Assembly: GCA_903873415.1 (NCBI GenBank)
Contig: CAIQOK010000139.1
Location: 1 to 51,540 of the forward strand
From: an uncultured Verrucomicrobiota bacterium
GTDB lineage: Bacteria > Verrucomicrobiota > Verrucomicrobiia > Limisphaerales > CAIQOK01
Reading direction: 5' to 3'
DNA: 51,540 nt
Shown: positions 1 to 8,737 of the stretch, piece by piece
How positions within the stretch are numbered: the first letter of the stretch is position 1
Layout: each line of letters starts with the position of its first letter
The notes under the pieces: generated by a model
What the model saw: only the letters and a program-made list of their open reading frames with translations
Told to the model about the DNA's origin: nothing
Database searches by the model: none
Translations under genes and position numbers: made by a program

Positions 1-504
1 CACCGCCGGCAGGTTCTTGCTATCGAAAAGCCAGACCAGATCGGAGGGACGCCGCAAGGCGCCCAGCCGCACCCGGTGGTTATCGGCACCGGTTCCGTTG
101 ATATATTCGTTGAGACAATAATGGAAGAGGTTGTTCCCGTTGCTGCGGCGCGGATTGCTCGGACAAATCCAGAGTGAGCGGGCGGGTGTGAGGCCGGCGT
201 TGGTGCGCCAAAGCTGACTGTGATAGGAGGGCAGGCCGAGAGCGGCCGGCAGTTGCACATACCAGCCAGCCTCCGTGTCGGTGTCGGAGGGGTTGGGCAC
301 ACCTTCGGGCGGAAGAAAATCATTGTGATCGGTGGTGTAAAGCTGGGTGGCCAAGCCCCATTGTCTGAGATTATTCAGACAGAAAACGGCCCCGGCCTTT
401 TCCCGGGCCCGTCCCAGCACCGACAGGAGCAGACCGGCCAGAAGCGCGATGATGCTGATCACCACCAGCAACTCGATCAAGGTGAATGCGGTTTTGCCTT
501 TCAT
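1..504 (-). CDS. Type II secretion/type IV pilin-like pseudopilin, 3' end outside window
   Basis: Reading leftward from the ATG at 504, the frame stays open to base 1 (168 codons). The N-terminus is a class III prepilin signal: a short Lys-rich leader, then FTLIELL with the conserved Glu at +5, followed by one hydrophobic helix (about residues 7-29). The residue before the Phe is Ala rather than the usual Gly. The globular part contains LRQWGLATQLYTTDHND and a WICPSNPRR stretch, which fits the large verrucomicrobial/planctomycete family of pseudopilins with an N-terminal methylation motif. Such proteins are cleaved by a prepilin peptidase and sit in the inner membrane or in a pseudopilus; the substrate or role of this one cannot be told. 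The C-terminus lies outside the window. Confidence 0.85.
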   Translation of the reverse strand, partial: MKGKTAFTLIELLVVISIIALLAGLLLSVLGRAREKAGAVFCLNNLRQWGLATQLYTTDHNDFLPPEGVPNPSDTDTEAGWYVQLPAALGLPSYHSQLWRTNAGLTPARSLWICPSNPRRSNGNNLFHYCLNEYINGTGADNHRVRLGALRRPSDLVWLFDSKNLPAV

Positions 505-625
505 ACGCCCCCTCTCCAAAAACACCCGGGTCAAAATACCCCGCCGATTTCATTTTGCAGGTTTTTTGTGGCCTGGGCGGCCGGTTGCGATTGCCTTTGG
601 GCCGGGCAATTCTTAACGTCCAGCC

Positions 626-1309
626 ATGATACGTCTGGTTCTGTTCGACATTGACGGCACGCTGGTGCACACCGGCGGGGCCGGAGTGAAGGCTTTTGCC
701 AAAGTGTTCGCCACGGAATTCCGGGCCACGGATCATTTTGAGAAGCTCAAGTTTGCCGGCCGAACCGATGTCAGCCTGGTGCGCGAGTATTTCAGCTACC
801 ACCGGATCGACCCGACGGCGGAGAATTTCGCGCGCTTTTTCGAGCAATATGTGCTTTGGCTGGATCATATTCTGTCCTCCAGCGAAGCCCGCGCCTGCCC
901 CGGAGTCTGGGAATGGATTGGCGAACTGCGCTCCTTGAGCCGGCCGCCGCTGCTCGGACTGCTCACCGGGAATCTGCAGCTCGGAGCGGAAATCAAGCTG
1001 CGGCACTTCGATCTTTGGAAGGAGTTTGAAACCGGCGCTTTCGCCGACGATCACGAGGAGCGGGATGAGATTGCGGCGGCGGCCCGGGCGCGGGCCGGTC
1101 GGGTGCTGGGGCGCAACCTGCGCGGAGAGGAGATCCTGGTGATAGGTGACACGCCGCTGGACATCCGGTGCGGACGGGCTATTGGGGCGAAGGTTCTGGC
1201 CGTGGCGACCGGCGGGGCCACGCTCGAGGAATTGAAGAGGCACGCCCCGGATTGGGCGGTCCGGGATTTGCGCGAAATTTCCGCCGCGACCCTCTGCGGC
1301 GGCAAGTGA
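626..1309 (+). CDS. HAD-superfamily hydrolase, phosphoglycolate phosphatase-like
   Basis: 227-residue soluble phosphatase of the HAD superfamily. Motif I is FDIDGTL near residue 8 (first Asp the nucleophile, second the acid/base). Motif II is the Thr in LLTGN (about residue 115). Motif IV is GDTPLDI (about residue 173), which binds Mg2+. The cap between motifs I and II is helical, as in subfamily IA enzymes such as Gph. The exact substrate cannot be read from sequence; a small phosphorylated metabolite such as 2-phosphoglycolate is typical. It is convergent with the fmdB-like gene, with 7 bases between stops. No Shine-Dalgarno is evident. Confidence 0.85.
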   Translation: MIRLVLFDIDGTLVHTGGAGVKAFAKVFATEFRATDHFEKLKFAGRTDVSLVREYFSYHRIDPTAENFARFFEQYVLWLDHILSSSEARACPGVWEWIGELRSLSRPPLLGLLTGNLQLGAEIKLRHFDLWKEFETGAFADDHEERDEIAAAARARAGRVLGRNLRGEEILVIGDTPLDIRCGRAIGAKVLAVATGGATLEELKRHAPDWAVRDLREISAATLCGGK

Positions 1310-1316
1310 TTCGGGT

Positions 1317-1538
1317 TTAGTGTCGATGCGGCCCGCCGCCGCAACAACCGCCTCCTCCGCTCTTGCTCCCGCCGGCCGAAGGTGCCGAGTCCACCCCGCT
1401 GGCGGCGAAGGTGGAAAATTTCTTTTCCAGCTTGGCCGAACCACAGCGGGGGCACTTGGATCCTTGCCAGTCGCAGGAACGCACCAGTAATTCGCTGTCC
1501 TGTCCGCACTTTTCGCAGTGAAACTCGTAGAGTGGCAT
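1317..1538 (-). CDS. FmdB-family zinc-ribbon protein
   Basis: 73-residue protein with the FmdB/CxxC_CXXC_SSSS architecture: the start MPLYEFHCEKCG, a second CPRCG pair about 20 residues later, then a low-complexity Gly/Ser/Cys-rich tail ending in GGGPHRH. The four Cys form a rubredoxin-like zinc ribbon. The founding member was proposed as a regulator of formamidase/acetamidase operons, but most homologues have no known function. The tail adds two Cys and two His that might bind more metal (inference). It is the last gene of a likely rsmB-ychF-fmdB minus-strand unit, 32 bases after ychF. Confidence 0.85.
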   Translation of the reverse strand: MPLYEFHCEKCGQDSELLVRSCDWQGSKCPRCGSAKLEKKFSTFAASGVDSAPSAGGSKSGGGGCCGGGPHRH

Positions 1539-1570
1539 TGAAATGGATGGAAAAAGCCGGAAATCCCGCG

Positions 1571-2674
1571 CTAAACATTGAACTTGAACAGGAGCACGTC
1601 CCCGTCCTTCACGACATATTCCTTGCCTTCCATCCGATAAAGTCCTTTTTCACGGGCCGCCGCCACGGAACCGCACTGGACCAAGTCTTCATAGGCGACC
1701 GTTTCTGCTTTAATAAAGCCACGTTCGAAATCCGAGTGAATCACGCCCGCCGCTTTGGGTGCCGTGTCTCCTGTATGAATCGTCCAAGCCCTGACCTCTT
1801 TTTCCCCGGCTGTGAAATAAGTGCGCAACCCTAGAAGGTGATAGGTGGCCCGGATCAGTGCGCCGACGCCCGACTCGGCCACGCCGAGTTCCCGAAGGAA
1901 ATCCTTGGCCTCCGCATCCGACAAATCGATCAAATCACTCTCGATCTGGGCGCTAATGACCACGGCTTCGCAGGCGAAATGTTGTTTGGCATACTCGCGG
2001 ACCTTCTGGACGAAGGGGTTCTGATCCGCACCGGCCAGATCGCTTTCCTTCACATTGCAGGCGAAGATGGTGGGCTTGTCGGTCATCAGCCAGAACAGGC
2101 GGGAGATGGTTTTTTCCTCCGGGGTTAGTTGGAGGGTGAGCGCGGGTTTGCCGGCATTGAGGTGGGGCTCTATTTTTTTGAGCACGCTTTCCTGCGCCAA
2201 GGCTTCCTTGTCGCCCCGCTTGGCATCCTTGGCTACACCCGTCAGCCGTTTCTGCACCGACTCCAAATCGGCCAACACCAGTTCTGTGGTGATGGTTTCG
2301 ATGTCACGCACGGGATCCACTGTGCCAGCCACGTGATGGATGTCGGCATCCTCGAAACAGCGAACCACCTGCATGATGGCGTCCACTTCGCGGATGTGGG
2401 TGAGGAACTTGTTGCCCAAGCCCTCGCCCTGACTGGCACCCTTGACCAAGCCGGCGATGTCCACAAATTCAACCGCGGCCGGGATCACCACATTGGTCTT
2501 GGAGATCTGCTGCAACACCCCAAGCCGCGAGTCCGGCACGGTCACTATCCCCACGTTGGGATCGATGGTGCAGAAGGGATAGTTGGCCGCCTCCGCTTTG
2601 CGGGTGCGCGTGACGGCATTGAACAGGGTGGACTTGCCTACATTGGGCAGTCCGACGATTCCAGCTTTGAGCAT
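1571..2674 (-). CDS. ychF: Redox-regulated ribosome-binding ATPase YchF
   Basis: 367 residues, the normal length for YchF/OLA1. This Obg-related P-loop NTPase binds the ribosome and prefers ATP to GTP. G1 is GLPNVGKST (residues 8-16) and G3 is [17 protein letters not shown]. The G4 position reads NVKE instead of NKxD, the signature that explains ATP preference. A coiled-coil region and a C-terminal TGS domain follow (from about residue 280), with the family-typical [11 protein letters not shown] and [13 protein letters not shown]. The gene lies 54 bases downstream of rsmB and 32 bases upstream of the fmdB-like gene. Confidence 0.97.
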   Translation of the reverse strand: MLKAGIVGLPNVGKSTLFNAVTRTRKAEAANYPFCTIDPNVGIVTVPDSRLGVLQQISKTNVVIPAAVEFVDIAGLVKGASQGEGLGNKFLTHIREVDAIMQVVRCFEDADIHHVAGTVDPVRDIETITTELVLADLESVQKRLTGVAKDAKRGDKEALAQESVLKKIEPHLNAGKPALTLQLTPEEKTISRLFWLMTDKPTIFACNVKESDLAGADQNPFVQKVREYAKQHFACEAVVISAQIESDLIDLSDAEAKDFLRELGVAESGVGALIRATYHLLGLRTYFTAGEKEVRAWTIHTGDTAPKAAGVIHSDFERGFIKAETVAYEDLVQCGSVAAAREKGLYRMEGKEYVVKDGDVLLFKFNV

Positions 2675-2728
2675 AAAATGAGAGTGTGAAAGATTTGAGG
2701 GCGTGTGAACAGGTTTTTTCCGCCGCCG

Positions 2729-4018
2729 TTAACCCAGACAGGCGACAAACGCACCGTCCACATCGTCGGTGAAGGGTGAAATCGACCGTTGATGCAGAAG
2801 TTCCAGCCCGGGTTCCTGCCGCAGAAACTCCGCAACAACGCCTGCGTTTTCCTCCGGTTCAAGGCTGCAGGTGCTGTAGACCAGAAGCCCGCCTGGCTTG
2901 AGCAGGGGCCGGACACGGCGAAGCAAGTCCAGCTGTGTCCCCCGCAGCCGGTCGATCTCTCCGGGGCTTAAGCGCCAGCGCAAGTCCACCCGCCGCCTCA
3001 TCACTCCGGTATTCGAACACGGGGCGTCCACCAGGATCCGGTCAAAACTCCCCAGCCGCTGTTCCAGATCGGCCGGAGCCACCGGTTGCGCGCAGGTCAC
3101 CCCAAGCCGGGCGCAGTTTTCCTCGATCAACCCGCGCCGGGCCGGCACCGGGTCGTGGGCGTCGACGCGCCCCTCATTGCCCATTCGTTGGGCAATGAGG
3201 GTGGTCTTGCCGCCGGGCGCGGCGCAGAAATCCAGAATCCGGTCGCCGGGTTGCGGTGCCAGCTGCTGCACGGCCAGAAGGGTGCTGGGATCCTGAACAT
3301 AAAACCAACCCTGCTGGAAACTGGGCAGCTCTGCCAGCGGCGGCGTGGATTTTAACTCGAACATCTCACTTTCCCCAAACCAGTTGCGGCGGACAAAATC
3401 ATAGTCAACCCCCTCCTCGCGCCACCGTTCCACCAGCCGGCCGGCGTCGGTCTTCAGCGTGTTAAGCCGGGCGAAGGTCTTGGGCGGCGTGTTGTTCCAA
3501 TCCAGCAGACAGGCCACGGAGTCGGCATCCCAGCGATCCAGCCATCGTGCGACCAGCCAGTCGGGATGTGACGCGCCGATGGCGGGGTTGGATGTTTTCA
3601 GTCCGGCCAGAAGCGCTTTGGTCGGTTCGAATTCGCGCAGGTAGCCGCGCAAGACGGCGTTGACGAAACCGGCTTGGAGTCCGAACCCGAAGGTTTTGGC
3701 AAGCTCGACGGTTTCGTTCACCGCCGCGTGGTTGGGGATGCGGTCGAGCCAGAAAATCTGGTAGAGGCCCAGGCGGAGGAGGTTTTGAAGGCCGGGCTTC
3801 TGGGGGCGGCCGGGGGTGGTCTTGCGGGCGACCAGCCAATCAAGCGCCGCCTGCCAGCGCACGACGCCGCAGACTAACTCCTGACACAGCCCCCGGTCTA
3901 GCGGCCGGAGTTGGGCCTTGGCCAGGGCGTTATCAAGCAGGTTTTCAACAAATTCCGTGCCGTTTTCACGGCGGCTTAGAACTTGGGCCGCAATTTCTCT
4001 TGGTTTTTGTCCGTTCAA
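2729..4018 (-). CDS. rsmB: 16S rRNA (cytosine(967)-C(5))-methyltransferase RsmB
   Basis: Uses S-adenosylmethionine to methylate C967 of 16S rRNA. An N-terminal NusB-like RNA-binding domain (about residues 1-140) is followed by the Rossmann methyltransferase domain. AdoMet motif I is ILDFCAAPGGKT. The two Cys of RNA m5C methyltransferases are present in DAPCSNTG and in YSTCSLEPEEN. The open frame extends upstream to 4519, but that would cover the 5' part of the opposite-strand greA. I therefore place the start at the TTG at 4018, giving NGQKPREIAAQVL at the N-terminus and 429 residues, the E. coli RsmB length. No in-frame ATG lies near this point. First gene of the minus-strand unit with ychF and fmdB. 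Confidence 0.9.
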   Translation of the reverse strand: MNGQKPREIAAQVLSRRENGTEFVENLLDNALAKAQLRPLDRGLCQELVCGVVRWQAALDWLVARKTTPGRPQKPGLQNLLRLGLYQIFWLDRIPNHAAVNETVELAKTFGFGLQAGFVNAVLRGYLREFEPTKALLAGLKTSNPAIGASHPDWLVARWLDRWDADSVACLLDWNNTPPKTFARLNTLKTDAGRLVERWREEGVDYDFVRRNWFGESEMFELKSTPPLAELPSFQQGWFYVQDPSTLLAVQQLAPQPGDRILDFCAAPGGKTTLIAQRMGNEGRVDAHDPVPARRGLIEENCARLGVTCAQPVAPADLEQRLGSFDRILVDAPCSNTGVMRRRVDLRWRLSPGEIDRLRGTQLDLLRRVRPLLKPGGLLVYSTCSLEPEENAGVVAEFLRQEPGLELLHQRSISPFTDDVDGAFVACLG

Positions 4019-4069
4019 CGCCTTAAATGATGACAGTTCTGGTAGTGGACTGCGAGTTTTTACAAAAAT

Positions 4070-5917
4070 ATGCGTGAGGAATTTGAGAAGTTGGTCGTTA
4101 CAGGCAAGATCGAAGGGCGCCACGTGGAAACGTTGGTGCAGTTGGCCACGAGCGGTTGCTGCATGCACCGCAGCTGGGGCTTTGGCCGGATCAAGACCGT
4201 TGACACGATCTTTGGCCGCTTCACGATTGATTTCCCCGGCAAGCCCGGACACACCATGGATCTGGCTTTCGCGGCGGATTCCCTCAAGCCGATCTCCAAG
4301 GATCATGTGCTGGCCCGCAAGGCGGCCGATCTGGAGGGCCTGCGCCAGATGGCGGCGACGCATCATCTCGAACTGGTCAAACTTGTCCTCAACAGCTATG
4401 GCGGCCACGCCACCGTGGACCAGATTCAGCAGGCGTTGGTCCCGGAGGTCATCCGTGATGATTGGAAGAAATGGTGGGAGGCGGCCAAGCGTGAATTGAA
4501 AAAAGACGGGCACTTTCAAGTCCCCCTCAAGAAGTCGGAACCCGTCATTTATCAGGCGAAGGAAGTCTCCCTTCAGGACCGGCTCATGGCGGAGTTCCGC
4601 CCCGCCAAAGGATTGAAAGCCCGTTTCACCGTCGCCGCCGAGATTCTCAAGAACGCCGCCGACCTTTCCAATCCTGCTGCCGCTGCGAAGGAGATCTGCA
4701 CGGCCCTCAACGCCGAGATTCCCAGTTATCAGCGCACCCAGCCGGCTGTGGCCCTTGAGGCCATTTTTGTCCGCGATGAAATCCGGGTCTTGGGAGGCCA
4801 GCAGCCCACGCCCGGCGAGGTCACCTCGGCGACCATCTGGGCCCAGGAGATGAGACTAGGCACGCTCCTCGAGGCGGTCCCCGCCGCCCGACATCGCCGC
4901 GCGCTGGAATCCTTCATCGAAGCCCATCCTCAGGACTGGCAGCATCTGCTGCTTACCAACCTCAATTCGGTCTCGTCCCGATTGTGCCGCGAGTTTGCCG
5001 CGCTGCTCATTGAAAACGGCAAGATGGCCGAACTCAAGGAGGCGGTATCACGCTTGATCAGCCAGCACAGCGCCAGCAGCGAGTTGCTCCTCTGGTTCGC
5101 CCGGGAACGCACCGACGCATTTGTGGATATTCTGGGACCGGAAGTCTTCCGCGCCATGCTGACATCCATGGAGCGCGATCAGTTTAACGAGAAACGCTCC
5201 AACCGGCTCCGTGATTTCATCCTGTCCGATCAGGAGTTGCTGCCGGAACTGACCGCCTCGGCCGAACTGGAATTCATCAAAGACCTCACCCGCGCGCTCC
5301 AGCTTTCGCCCGTGTTTGATGACATGGACAAACGCTCGCTCCTGGCCCGCATCGTCAAGAGCCACCCCTCCGTGCAATCGCTCATCAGCGGCGAGCAGTC
5401 GAAGCAGGAGTCCACATTGATTGTGTCTTGGGCCAGCTTGGAGCGGCGGAAAAACGAGTATGCCGATCTGGTGCATAAGAAAATTCCGGCCAACTCCAAG
5501 GAGATCGCCATAGCCCGCAGTTACGGCGACCTGCGCGAAAACCACGAGTACAAGGCCGCCAAGGAAATGCAAAAGATTCTCATGCGCCGCAAGGACGAGC
5601 TGGAATCGCAAATTGTGCGGGCCCGGGGAACGGATTTCACCAATCCACGGGTGGACGTCGCCAGTGTCGGCACGACCGTTCATGCCACCAATCTGGCGAC
5701 CAGCCAGCGCGAATCATTCACCATTCTAGGGGCGTGGGACTCCGACCCGGAGAAGGGCATTGTCAGTTATCTCTCCCCCGTCGCCCAGGCTTTGCTCAAT
5801 CGCAAACCGTCTGATGAGGTTGAGTTTGAGATCCACGGGGCGCGCCATCAGCACCGTCTCGAGAGCATCGAGGCGGCCACGATCTCCATTCCGGAGGTTG
5901 CCGAAACGAAACCGTAA
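4070..5917 (+). CDS. greA: Transcription elongation factor GreA with long N-terminal extension
   Basis: 615 residues, about four times the usual GreA length (near 158). The last ~160 residues are a recognisable GreA: an antiparallel coiled coil carrying SYGDLRENHEYKAAKE, whose Asp and Glu match the acidic tip that inserts into the RNA polymerase secondary channel and stimulates cleavage of backtracked RNA. An FKBP-like C-terminal domain follows, with the VGTTVHA and YLSPVAQALL region. The first ~440 residues are helical and have no motif I recognise; similar long extensions occur in GreA of Chlamydiae and Verrucomicrobia. It diverges from rsmB with about 50 bases between starts and ends just before a strong terminator. 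Confidence 0.9.
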   Translation: MREEFEKLVVTGKIEGRHVETLVQLATSGCCMHRSWGFGRIKTVDTIFGRFTIDFPGKPGHTMDLAFAADSLKPISKDHVLARKAADLEGLRQMAATHHLELVKLVLNSYGGHATVDQIQQALVPEVIRDDWKKWWEAAKRELKKDGHFQVPLKKSEPVIYQAKEVSLQDRLMAEFRPAKGLKARFTVAAEILKNAADLSNPAAAAKEICTALNAEIPSYQRTQPAVALEAIFVRDEIRVLGGQQPTPGEVTSATIWAQEMRLGTLLEAVPAARHRRALESFIEAHPQDWQHLLLTNLNSVSSRLCREFAALLIENGKMAELKEAVSRLISQHSASSELLLWFARERTDAFVDILGPEVFRAMLTSMERDQFNEKRSNRLRDFILSDQELLPELTASAELEFIKDLTRALQLSPVFDDMDKRSLLARIVKSHPSVQSLISGEQSKQESTLIVSWASLERRKNEYADLVHKKIPANSKEIAIARSYGDLRENHEYKAAKEMQKILMRRKDELESQIVRARGTDFTNPRVDVASVGTTVHATNLATSQRESFTILGAWDSDPEKGIVSYLSPVAQALLNRKPSDEVEFEIHGARHQHRLESIEAATISIPEVAETKP

Positions 5918-5946
5918 ACCAAGCGGCGTCGGATCCCCCCTCAACC

Positions 5947-5985
5947 GGGGCGCGAGGAAAACATTTTCCCCGCGCCCTTTTCTTT
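5947..5985 (+). terminator. Rho-independent terminator of greA
   Basis: GC-rich arms GGGCGCG and CGCGCCC enclose a second AT-rich pairing (GGAAAA with TTTTCC), followed directly by TTTTCTTTT. It begins 30 bases after the greA stop and precedes the convergent DUF5069 gene. Confidence 0.9.
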
Positions 5986-5998
5986 TCAGGCGCCGGTC

Positions 5999-6448
5999 CT
6001 AGACCCTCCCGCCAAAGCTCGCGTAATCATCCACATCGAGCCATTCAAACCAGGTTCCAATGTCCTCACGGTTGGGCGCCCCTTTGGAAACCTGATCATT
6101 GAAGTAAGCCCGGGACTCGGCGTCGGACGGCACGCGCTGCTCAGCAAACGCGGACCAAGAGGCCACTTCCGGTTCGGTGCGCTTGTGGGGTGCGTGCCGG
6201 GTGATCCACTGCAGCAATTCGCCGTCGCCGTGGCCTGCGGCCACTTGCTGCTTGAGGGCTTCGGGGTCGATCCCGGTGAAGTCCAGAAACCGCTGGTCCA
6301 AGGGGCAGGCGTAATGGTATTCGCCGTTTTTGCCTGCCAGCAGGGCGCGGCATTTGTCGAGCATGCGGGGCAGGATGACGTAACCGCCCAGCCGGACGCG
6401 CGGGCTGCGCGGGGGTTGCTTGGTGAGGTCGGGGCTGTGAGTGTTCAT
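5999..6448 (-). CDS. DUF5069 domain-containing protein
   Basis: 149-residue soluble protein with the layout of the DUF5069 family. The N-terminal PRSPRVRLGGYVILPRMLDK is followed by the family-typical region DKCRALLAGKNGEYHYACPLDQRFLDFTGID, and near the C-terminus by WFEWLDVDDY. The family is frequent in Verrucomicrobia and Planctomycetes and has no established function. It is a single gene, convergent with greA and separated from it by the greA terminator. No promoter is clear. Confidence 0.8.
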   Translation of the reverse strand: MNTHSPDLTKQPPRSPRVRLGGYVILPRMLDKCRALLAGKNGEYHYACPLDQRFLDFTGIDPEALKQQVAAGHGDGELLQWITRHAPHKRTEPEVASWSAFAEQRVPSDAESRAYFNDQVSKGAPNREDIGTWFEWLDVDDYASFGGRV

Positions 6449-6600
6449 GGTCTTAAGGAATCAATGATGTTTTTTAGGTTGGCTGAAACCGGCCCGCCGT
6501 TTCGGACCGCAGCGGGATAAATTGTGCAGCGAATCGAAATAATAGCAAGACGGCGGCGCGCGGTGGCCCGGACTTCTCCTCAATGCTTCAAAGGCGGAGC

Positions 6601-6629
6601 TTGACCTACTACAGGGCATTCTCTAGGAT
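6601..6629 (+). promoter_or_regulatory. Predicted sigma70-type promoter of the ilv leader
   Basis: TTGACC (6601-6606) and TAGGAT (6624-6629) are separated by 17 bases. Transcription would start near 6636, at or next to the ATG of the leader peptide, so the leader mRNA may be leaderless. The alternative is that AGGA (6625-6628) acts as a Shine-Dalgarno, 7 bases before the ATG, and the promoter lies further upstream. Confidence 0.6.
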
Positions 6630-6635
6630 GAATCC

Positions 6636-6710
6636 ATGTTGCAGAAATTTCGGCATTTAGCCCGGGTCGTCGTAGTAGGATGCGACGCCGTTGGCGCTTG
6701 TCGAAACTGA
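6636..6710 (+). CDS. ilv operon attenuator leader peptide (valine-rich)
   Basis: 24-codon ORF from ATG 6636 to TGA 6708-6710. Codons 11-14 are GTC GTC GTA GTA, four valines in a row, with a fifth Val at codon 19 and Leu at codons 2 and 8. It lies between a predicted promoter and an intrinsic terminator, about 80 bases before ilvB. The layout matches known branched-chain amino acid leader peptides such as IvbL and IlvL: ribosome stalling at Val codons when Val-tRNA is scarce would prevent the terminator from forming. That role is inferred from the arrangement. The ORF is too short for ordinary gene finders. Confidence 0.8.
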   Translation: MLQKFRHLARVVVVGCDAVGACRN

Positions 6711-6725
6711 TCACGTTTTAACAAG

Positions 6726-6758
6726 AACCCACGGCTGGCAACGGTCGTGGGTTTTTTA
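6726..6758 (+). terminator. Attenuator terminator upstream of ilvB
   Basis: Arms AACCCACG (6726-6733) and CGTGGGTT (6746-6753) enclose a 12-base loop and run into a T-tract. It lies between the leader peptide and ilvB. Upstream hairpin: CGTCG (6668-6672) pairs with CGACG (6683-6687) over the Val codons. Candidate antiterminator: CCGTTGG (6688-6694) can pair with the 5' arm region CCCACGG (6728-6734) with one mismatch, which would exclude the terminator. Confidence 0.85.
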
Positions 6759-6793
6759 TTATCCGCGCCGTGCCGCCACAATCAATAAAAAGT

Positions 6794-8680
6794 ATGAGCA
6801 AGCCCCCACCCATTGCCGGAAAGAAAAAAACCGCCCCCCGGCGCGCCGAGGTCGGCGCAGCCATGTTCGGCCGCGATATCCTGGTCGAAGCACTCGAACG
6901 CGAAGGGGTCGAAGTCATCTTCGCCTACCCCGGGGGCGCCAGCATGGAGATCCACCAGTCGCTGACCAAATCCAAAAAAATCCGCACCATTCTTCCACGC
7001 CACGAGCAGGGCGGGAGCTTTGCCGCCGAGGGCTATGCCCGCGTGACCGGCAAGGCAGGCGTCTGCATGACCACCAGCGGCCCCGGCGCCACTAACCTGG
7101 TCACCGCCATCGCCGATGCCTACATGGATTCCTGCCCGCTTATCGCCATCACCGGCCAGGTCAATCAAGCCATGATCGGGCGCGGCGCATTTCAGGAAAC
7201 CGACATCATCGGTGTGACCCTGCCGATTGTGAAGCACTCCTACCTCATCACCGATGTCAATGATATCGCGCGTATCGTCAAGGAGGCGTTCTACATCGCC
7301 CAGTCCGGGCGCCCCGGCCCGGTGGTTATCGACTTCCCAAAGAACGTCCAGCAGGCCAAGGCCCAGCCGGTCTGGCCAACGCTTGAAGAGGTCAAGAAGG
7401 GTTTGCGCGGCTATGACCAACCCGAACTGCGCGCCGACGAGGTGGCGTTGAACGAGATCATCGGCCTCATCGAAAAGGCGGAGCGCCCGGTTCTTTATTG
7501 CGGTGGCGGCATTGTCTCCAGCGGGGCGGCCGCCGAACTGAAAAAATTCGCCGAGGCGGCCAACATTCCCGTGACGACTACCCTCATGGGTATCGGCGCC
7601 TTTCCCGAGACCCATCCGCTCTCGCTGCGCTGGCTTGGCATGCACGGCGCCGCCTTTGCCAACTGGGCCGTCAATGGCGAATACGAGCAACGCATGAACG
7701 TTGCCGACCCCATGGTCAAGCTCAAGGACGGCGCGGACCTGCTGCTGGCCTTCGGCGTGCGTTTTGACGACCGTGTGACCGGGAAGTTCGAGGAATTCTG
7801 CAAGCACGGCACCATTGTCCACCTGGATATTGACGCCTCGGAATTGAACAAGAACCGCAAAGCCCACCTGCCGGTGGTGGGCAATATCAAGGACGCATTG
7901 ACCCGTCTGAACCGGTTGCTGTCCCAGCGGCCTTTGGCCAAGAAACACACCTCCTGGCTGGCGCAGATCGAGGAGTGGAAAAAGAAAGGCCCCTTCGCCT
8001 ACGAAATCACCAGCGAAATCGCCAACAGCGACCACATGAAAGACCATCTGGCCGGCCAGGAAAACCAGGTCATACTCCAGCAGATGGTGGTGGAGACGCT
8101 TTATGAATTGACCAAGGGCGAAGCTTATATCACTACCGGCGTCGGCCAGCACCAGATGTGGGCCGGCCAGTGGTATAAGTACAAATACCCCCGCCAGTTT
8201 GTCACCAGCGGCGGCCTCGGCTCTATGGGCTATGGCTATCCCGCCGCGCTTGGCATGAAGGTCGCCTTGCCCGACAAACAGGTGGTGGATATCGACGGGG
8301 ACGGATCATTCCTGATGAATATCCAGGAACTGGCCACGGCGCATGTGGAGAAGATCAATGCCAAGGCCATCATCCTGAACAACCAGCATCTCGGAATGGT
8401 GGTTCAGTGGGAGGATAATTTCTTCGACGGCAACCGCGGCCACACCTACCTCGGCAACCCCGAAGACCGCGCCCAAGTTTATCCCGATTACGTCCGCGTC
8501 TGCAATTCATTCAATGTGAAATGCGAGCGGGTCATGTATAAAAAAGATCTCCGGGCCGCCATCCAGCGGATGCTTGATGCCGACGAACCCTACGTATTGG
8601 ACGTCATTGTTCCTTATAGCTCGCACGTGCTGCCGTTCATCCCAGCCGGGCGGACCGTGGCGGACATGATTTGGAAATAA
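6794..8680 (+). CDS. ilvB: Acetolactate synthase large (catalytic) subunit
   Basis: 628 residues. This ThDP-dependent enzyme condenses pyruvate with pyruvate or 2-oxobutyrate, the first common step of Val, Leu and Ile synthesis. Seen in the sequence: the catalytic Glu in PRHEQGGSFAAEGYA (N-terminal Pyr domain), the FDDR motif of the central FAD-binding domain, and a GDG...NN ThDP/Mg site beginning GDGSFLMNIQEL in the C-terminal PP domain. The start MSKPPP at 6794 is preferred to an ATG eight codons upstream. No ilvN regulatory subunit follows: the next gene is ubiE on the opposite strand. Expression is probably controlled by the Val-codon attenuator just upstream. Confidence 0.95.
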   Translation: MSKPPPIAGKKKTAPRRAEVGAAMFGRDILVEALEREGVEVIFAYPGGASMEIHQSLTKSKKIRTILPRHEQGGSFAAEGYARVTGKAGVCMTTSGPGATNLVTAIADAYMDSCPLIAITGQVNQAMIGRGAFQETDIIGVTLPIVKHSYLITDVNDIARIVKEAFYIAQSGRPGPVVIDFPKNVQQAKAQPVWPTLEEVKKGLRGYDQPELRADEVALNEIIGLIEKAERPVLYCGGGIVSSGAAAELKKFAEAANIPVTTTLMGIGAFPETHPLSLRWLGMHGAAFANWAVNGEYEQRMNVADPMVKLKDGADLLLAFGVRFDDRVTGKFEEFCKHGTIVHLDIDASELNKNRKAHLPVVGNIKDALTRLNRLLSQRPLAKKHTSWLAQIEEWKKKGPFAYEITSEIANSDHMKDHLAGQENQVILQQMVVETLYELTKGEAYITTGVGQHQMWAGQWYKYKYPRQFVTSGGLGSMGYGYPAALGMKVALPDKQVVDIDGDGSFLMNIQELATAHVEKINAKAIILNNQHLGMVVQWEDNFFDGNRGHTYLGNPEDRAQVYPDYVRVCNSFNVKCERVMYKKDLRAAIQRMLDADEPYVLDVIVPYSSHVLPFIPAGRTVADMIWK

Positions 8681-8704
8681 CCCCTCGGACCAAACTTCCC
8701 TCGC

Positions 8705-8737
8705 GCCGGTTGGAGAATGAATCTTTCTCCAACCGGC
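8705..8737. terminator. Perfect hairpin between convergent ilvB and ubiE
   Basis: A 13-base perfect inverted repeat (GCCGGTTGGAGAA, seven-base loop, TTCTCCAACCGGC) lies 24 bases after the ilvB stop. No T-tract follows on either strand, so it may be a non-canonical terminator or a 3'-end stabilising hairpin. The rest of 8738-8956 shows nothing I can name. Confidence 0.5.

Noticed and set aside
4019-4519. N-terminal extension of rsmB to 4519
   Set aside because: It would lie wholly opposite greA and encodes nothing like the NusB-like domain, which is complete from the TTG at 4018.
6782-8152. A 456-codon open frame antisense to ilvB
   Set aside because: It covers the catalytic core of ilvB and resembles no family; similar shadow frames lie opposite ffh, hrpA and hemL.
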